Assembly: GCF_036417845.1 (NCBI RefSeq)
Contig: NC_089980.1
Coordinates: 53,380,501-53,444,500 of the forward strand
DNA: 64,000 bases
Reading direction: 5' to 3'
Source: Apteryx mantelli
Lineage: Eukaryota; Chordata; Aves; Apterygiformes; Apterygidae
Each line of letters starts with the position of its first letter. Positions within the stretch are counted from its first letter, which is position 1. Both the position numbers and the translations under genes were made by a program. The notes beneath the pieces were generated by a model. It was given only the letters and a program-made list of their open reading frames with translations, was not told the origin of the DNA and made no database searches. Below, piece after piece: positions 61,101 through 64,000 of the stretch.

Positions 61101-64000
61101 GTATTTTATTTATAATTTTAGGTTTCAAAGATGGTGTGCTTTTGAAGTGTTTCTGATAGATTTTGCAGAAAAACCTTTAGTCTTTGCTTTAGGAGTGAAG
61201 AGGTCAAGGTAATCTTTCATCGCTAGTCATTGTTAGTATGTATAAGGCTAATGCAAAGGAAAACTGTGTTTTCATACTTCACTGACTTTTTCACATAAAC
61301 AATTCAAATGAAATGTAGTGAAGAAATGTTTGACTCTCTTGCCATGTAGTAGATGCTAATACATGTGGTACTCTCTACCTTTATTGTGCCATTTGATGAC
61401 AAATAGGAGCGTTGACCAGAAAGCATCTGGTTTGCTGGTAATGTTTCTGAAGTGGTTTCTCTTCATTATTTGTATTTATGCTATGTCAGCTCTCTAATTT
61501 AAGACCATTAGTATTTTGATATTTGTTCTTCCTTGAATCACTATGAAGTGTACTAATCATCAGTCTGTTTTTATTGCTCAAAATCTGAAATTATCCAAGC
61601 ACTTATTTAAATCAGTGAACTTCTGCACTAGTGTCTTATCTTCCATCAAATGTATTTCCTTGATTAGTGTAGTACAAATACAACTGATTTTAAGTAGACC
61701 ATTTTATAGCTGCACATCTGATTCAGTGTTCTTTGTTACAGTTTAGTTACTGCTTTGAACAGTTATGTTGATGGTGAGAGATCTAATCTGTGCTTTAAGA
61801 TACTGCATGTTTGTTTCCCCCTGAGTATTTCAGCTGAAGCTTGTGGTAGGGAATTGTGATAACAGTCTCTATGGGAGAGTGCTTTAAAAAAAAACCCTTA
61901 AAAGTATTAGATTTAATCCTTTTTCCTCATATCTTCTCTTTTAATTTGAAAAGATTTCCTGGTATTGAGAGATGTCTGTTTTAAAGTTAGTGTTAATTGT
62001 GAATTTTTGTTTTTGTATCTTTAGGTCAATCTAAAGAGACCATGCCCGTTCTGGGCTGACGATGGCCATTGCTCTATCAAAGATTGTCATGTAGAGCCTT
62101 GTCCAGAGGTATGGATCAAATAATATAAAATAGAAAAGGTTTGTTAGGCTAAACAGTTTGCTAATTTACGGTGCACGATACTACTCCGCAATAGTAAACT
62201 TCAAAACTTTTGGAATATCAGACTTCATAGGTGTAGTTCCATTATCTCCTCTCCTTTAGAAGAAATCTCCTTTCCAGTCATGCTGTATAATTTGCTTAAG
62301 GAAATGGTTATGCTGAGTGTAAGTCAAATGCTGTAATAGTTGTTAGTACATCAGCAAATGTATTACCATCCATGGTTAGCTTTAATCAGGTATTTCTTAA
62401 TCCAGGACTCTCTTACACAAAATGTCTGCTGCTGCTGCTATTTTCATTCTTTCCAAATAAACACAACTGTAAAATACATAGCTTACTTCTGGAAAAGAAA
62501 GTGACTTCTAGAAATAGTCATTCTCATCTCAGTTTCTAAGATCTAGAGACTGAGATAGGTCCTTGCCTGTCCAAAGTCAGAGCAAGGTATTTGTAGCCTA
62601 GGCCTTTTTGCTTCCTGGGGTAGTCTTCTATCCAGTGACCTACAGCATGCTCTTAACAGACATTGGTGCAAAATAATAGGTGGTGGAATTGTCTGATTTT
62701 ATAAACTGCAAAGCACTGTTGAGTCTACAAGAGCAATTTTAATCTCTTAACAACAGAATGTTTTAACTACAGATTTGACCAGAAAGCAGGGTAAATAATT
62801 CAGTACATAGCTGATGGGAAAAAAATTTTATGGTAGTTGGTAAATATGAACTTTCACTCACTTAATATGTTTTTCTGTATTTTTAAAGAGTCAGTTTTAT
62901 CAATGGGAAGAAGTTCCTACTCTTTCTTTTGTTATGTAGAGCTAAACACATTTCACCAAAAATAGTGTGTATAAATTTGGAGGTTTTGAGCATGGTTATA
63001 TTAACAGTGGTAGCAGTACACTAATTCACATAGCTGTATTGTTTAACAATGAAAGATAAAAATTTCAAGGTAAAGTTTAGAATTTTGTATTTAAAAAGTT
63101 GAATAGTGGAAAATAAATGTTTACAACTTTTCTTTGTGTCTAGTATTAAAAAGATGTCCTGTTCATTGCCAGGCTTAGCAAAAATCAATCCGAGTGTGAA
63201 CCTATGGGTTTAAAAAAATTTGGTGGGGTGAGGTGGGAAGGAAGGCAACTTAGCTGTCCATTTGAAAAATCTGGTAGATTCTTAATTATATGATGAATCC
63301 TAATGATCCATTTATATAGGTTTCTTCCTTTATGGATGACAAAGCATTTTGCAAATGTGATTTATTGAAACTTCATGACTGAGACTAGAACTTACAGTAA
63401 TTGATACCTCACTGTCACCCAAGTGACTCGTCAGGACATGTATACAATGTACATCTTGGCTTTTCAGAAGACACTGAAGACAATCATTTCTTAGCCTATT
63501 TGGAAATTTTGTGTCTTCAATTAAAAGGTAGTCTTCCCTTGATATGTGGTAAATGTCACGCTTAATTTAAATTTTTGAGATATTATATACATCAGTTTAT
63601 AAACACTTTCTGCAGATTGGTTTAACTATGTTTAAATTATGACTCATCTGTATTTTTACTCAATCATCAGGTAATAAAGTTCAGATTAATTGTAACAATA
63701 TTTACTAATGAAATCTTAAATTTAAATAAAAGGATGATAATAGTTATTTTTCCCTTCAAAAATAATATATTTGAAATACCCTAAGGTCTCAGTCATTTTT
63801 TCAAATAGAATAAATAACTTTAAATTTGTTATAAACTGTAGCACTGTTTTGGATATAATATGTTGAGAAAATAAAGGTGCAAGCTAATTACATAAAACAA
63901 GTTGGCTTCTGTAGAAATGATATTTCTAATTCCTAGACTTTAATCTAGCCATAATCATTTGTATGAACAATATAAGAACAGTGAATTATTTCTATTTTAG
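49089..64000 (+). CDS. ERO1B: ERO1B, ER oxidoreductin 1 beta (5' part; continues past the window)
   Basis: ERO1B is a FAD-dependent thiol oxidase of the ER lumen that re-oxidises protein disulfide isomerase and hands electrons to oxygen, making hydrogen peroxide. Three coding exons are present: 49089-49190, 53981-54100 and 62025-62108, all joined in phase 0 (102 codons). They encode a signal peptide, the [15 protein letters not shown] block, [19 protein letters not shown], and [10 protein letters not shown] followed by the shuttle motif CHVEPC (CX4C) that contacts [12 protein letters not shown] and [12 protein letters not shown] favour ERO1B over ERO1A (DVETIDRFN, QCGRRDCAVKPC). The FAD-binding and active-site CXXC exons lie downstream. 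The window ends on the AG that should precede exon 4. Confidence 0.95.
49191..53980 (+). other. ERO1B: ERO1B intron 1
   Basis: 4.8 kb, GC-rich near the CpG island, then AT-rich. No recognisable internal exon or intact mobile element was seen. Confidence 0.85.
53981..54100 (+). CDS. ERO1B: ERO1B coding exon 2
   Basis: Forty codons between the acceptor TTTCTAATAG and the donor AAG|GTACAA. They encode [19 protein letters not shown] through ERDYFRYYK, nearly identical to mammalian ERO1B. The CLC cysteines belong to the conserved N-terminal disulfide network. Confidence 0.96.
54101..62024 (+). other. ERO1B: ERO1B intron 2
   Basis: 7.9 kb of AT-rich intron with one CR1 fragment (58511-58656) and several homopolymer T runs. 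No other gene was seen in it. Confidence 0.85.
58511..58656 (+). repeat. CR1 LINE 3'-end fragment
   Basis: It reads TCATAGAGTCACAGAATAGT, ATCATCCGGTCCAACCCCCC, GCTCAAAGCAGGGTCAGCTA, GAGCAGGTTGCCCGGGATCG, TTGAGTTTTGAATATCTCCA, GGAGACTCCACAA. This is the standard avian CR1 3' region in plus orientation, truncated at both ends, and a good indicator of sauropsid (bird) origin. Confidence 0.9.
62025..62108 (+). CDS. ERO1B: ERO1B coding exon 3: shuttle disulfide
   Basis: Twenty-eight codons between the acceptor TTTGTATCTTTAG and the donor GAG|GTATGG. They encode [20 protein letters not shown] and then CHVEPCPE. The CX4C pair corresponds to the regulatory/shuttle cysteines that exchange disulfides with PDI. 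Confidence 0.96.
62109..64000 (+). other. ERO1B: ERO1B intron 3 (ends at the window edge)
   Basis: 1892 bases from GTATGG to a terminal TTATTTCTATTTTAG. The last two bases are a good acceptor AG with a pyrimidine-rich tract, so exon 4 should begin at the next base outside the window. Confidence 0.7.
62521..62645 (+). repeat. MIR/CORE-type SINE fragment (ancient)
   Basis: CTCATCTCAGTTTCTAAGAT, TTGCCTGTCCAAAGTCAGAG, then TTTGTAGCCTAGGCC and CTATCCAGTGACC follow the MIR order (tcagtttcc..cttgcccaaggtcacacagc..gaaccc..ctatccagtg). Diverged but collinear over about 120 bp. Confidence 0.5.

Overview
This is vertebrate nuclear DNA, most likely from a bird. Genes are split by GT-AG introns into short exons, three CpG islands sit in otherwise AT-rich DNA, and two fragments match the 3' end of the avian-type CR1 LINE. 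I see no bacterial, phage, CRISPR or tRNA features.

Two genes are recognised with confidence. EDARADD (minus strand, coding span 40806 down to 23339) encodes the death-domain adaptor of the ectodysplasin receptor; I rebuilt six phase-compatible exons plus an extra in-frame 45-nt exon candidate. ERO1B (plus strand, from 49089) encodes the ER thiol oxidase that re-oxidises protein disulfide isomerase; its first three coding exons are present and the window ends exactly on the acceptor AG of intron 3. The two genes stand head to head about 8 kb apart, as in human 1q43. A third locus, at the left edge on the minus strand (about 5.0 kb down to 0.03 kb), has a CpG-island first exon, four phase-matched coding exons (173 codons) and an AATAAA signal. 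I do not recognise its protein. LGALS8 is what human synteny predicts at this position, but I see no galectin domain here.

Layout: 0.03-5.0 kb, unrecognised compact gene; 5.1-22.3 kb, intergenic, with GC-rich blocks at 7.9-8.4 and 9.9-12.1 kb and old interspersed repeats; about 22.3-41.0 kb, EDARADD, with a solo endogenous-retroviral LTR in one intron; 41.0-48.4 kb, AT-rich intergenic; 48.4-49.6 kb, ERO1B CpG-island promoter; 49.2-64.0 kb, ERO1B introns and exons.

The strongest regulatory observation is a perfect ER stress response element (CCAAT-N9-CCACG) about 340 bp upstream of the ERO1B start codon, followed by a near-consensus ZNF143/Staf site. These fit a housekeeping promoter that responds to the unfolded protein response. 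No functional link between EDARADD (ectodermal NF-kB signalling) and ERO1B (ER oxidative folding) is implied beyond conserved neighbourhood.
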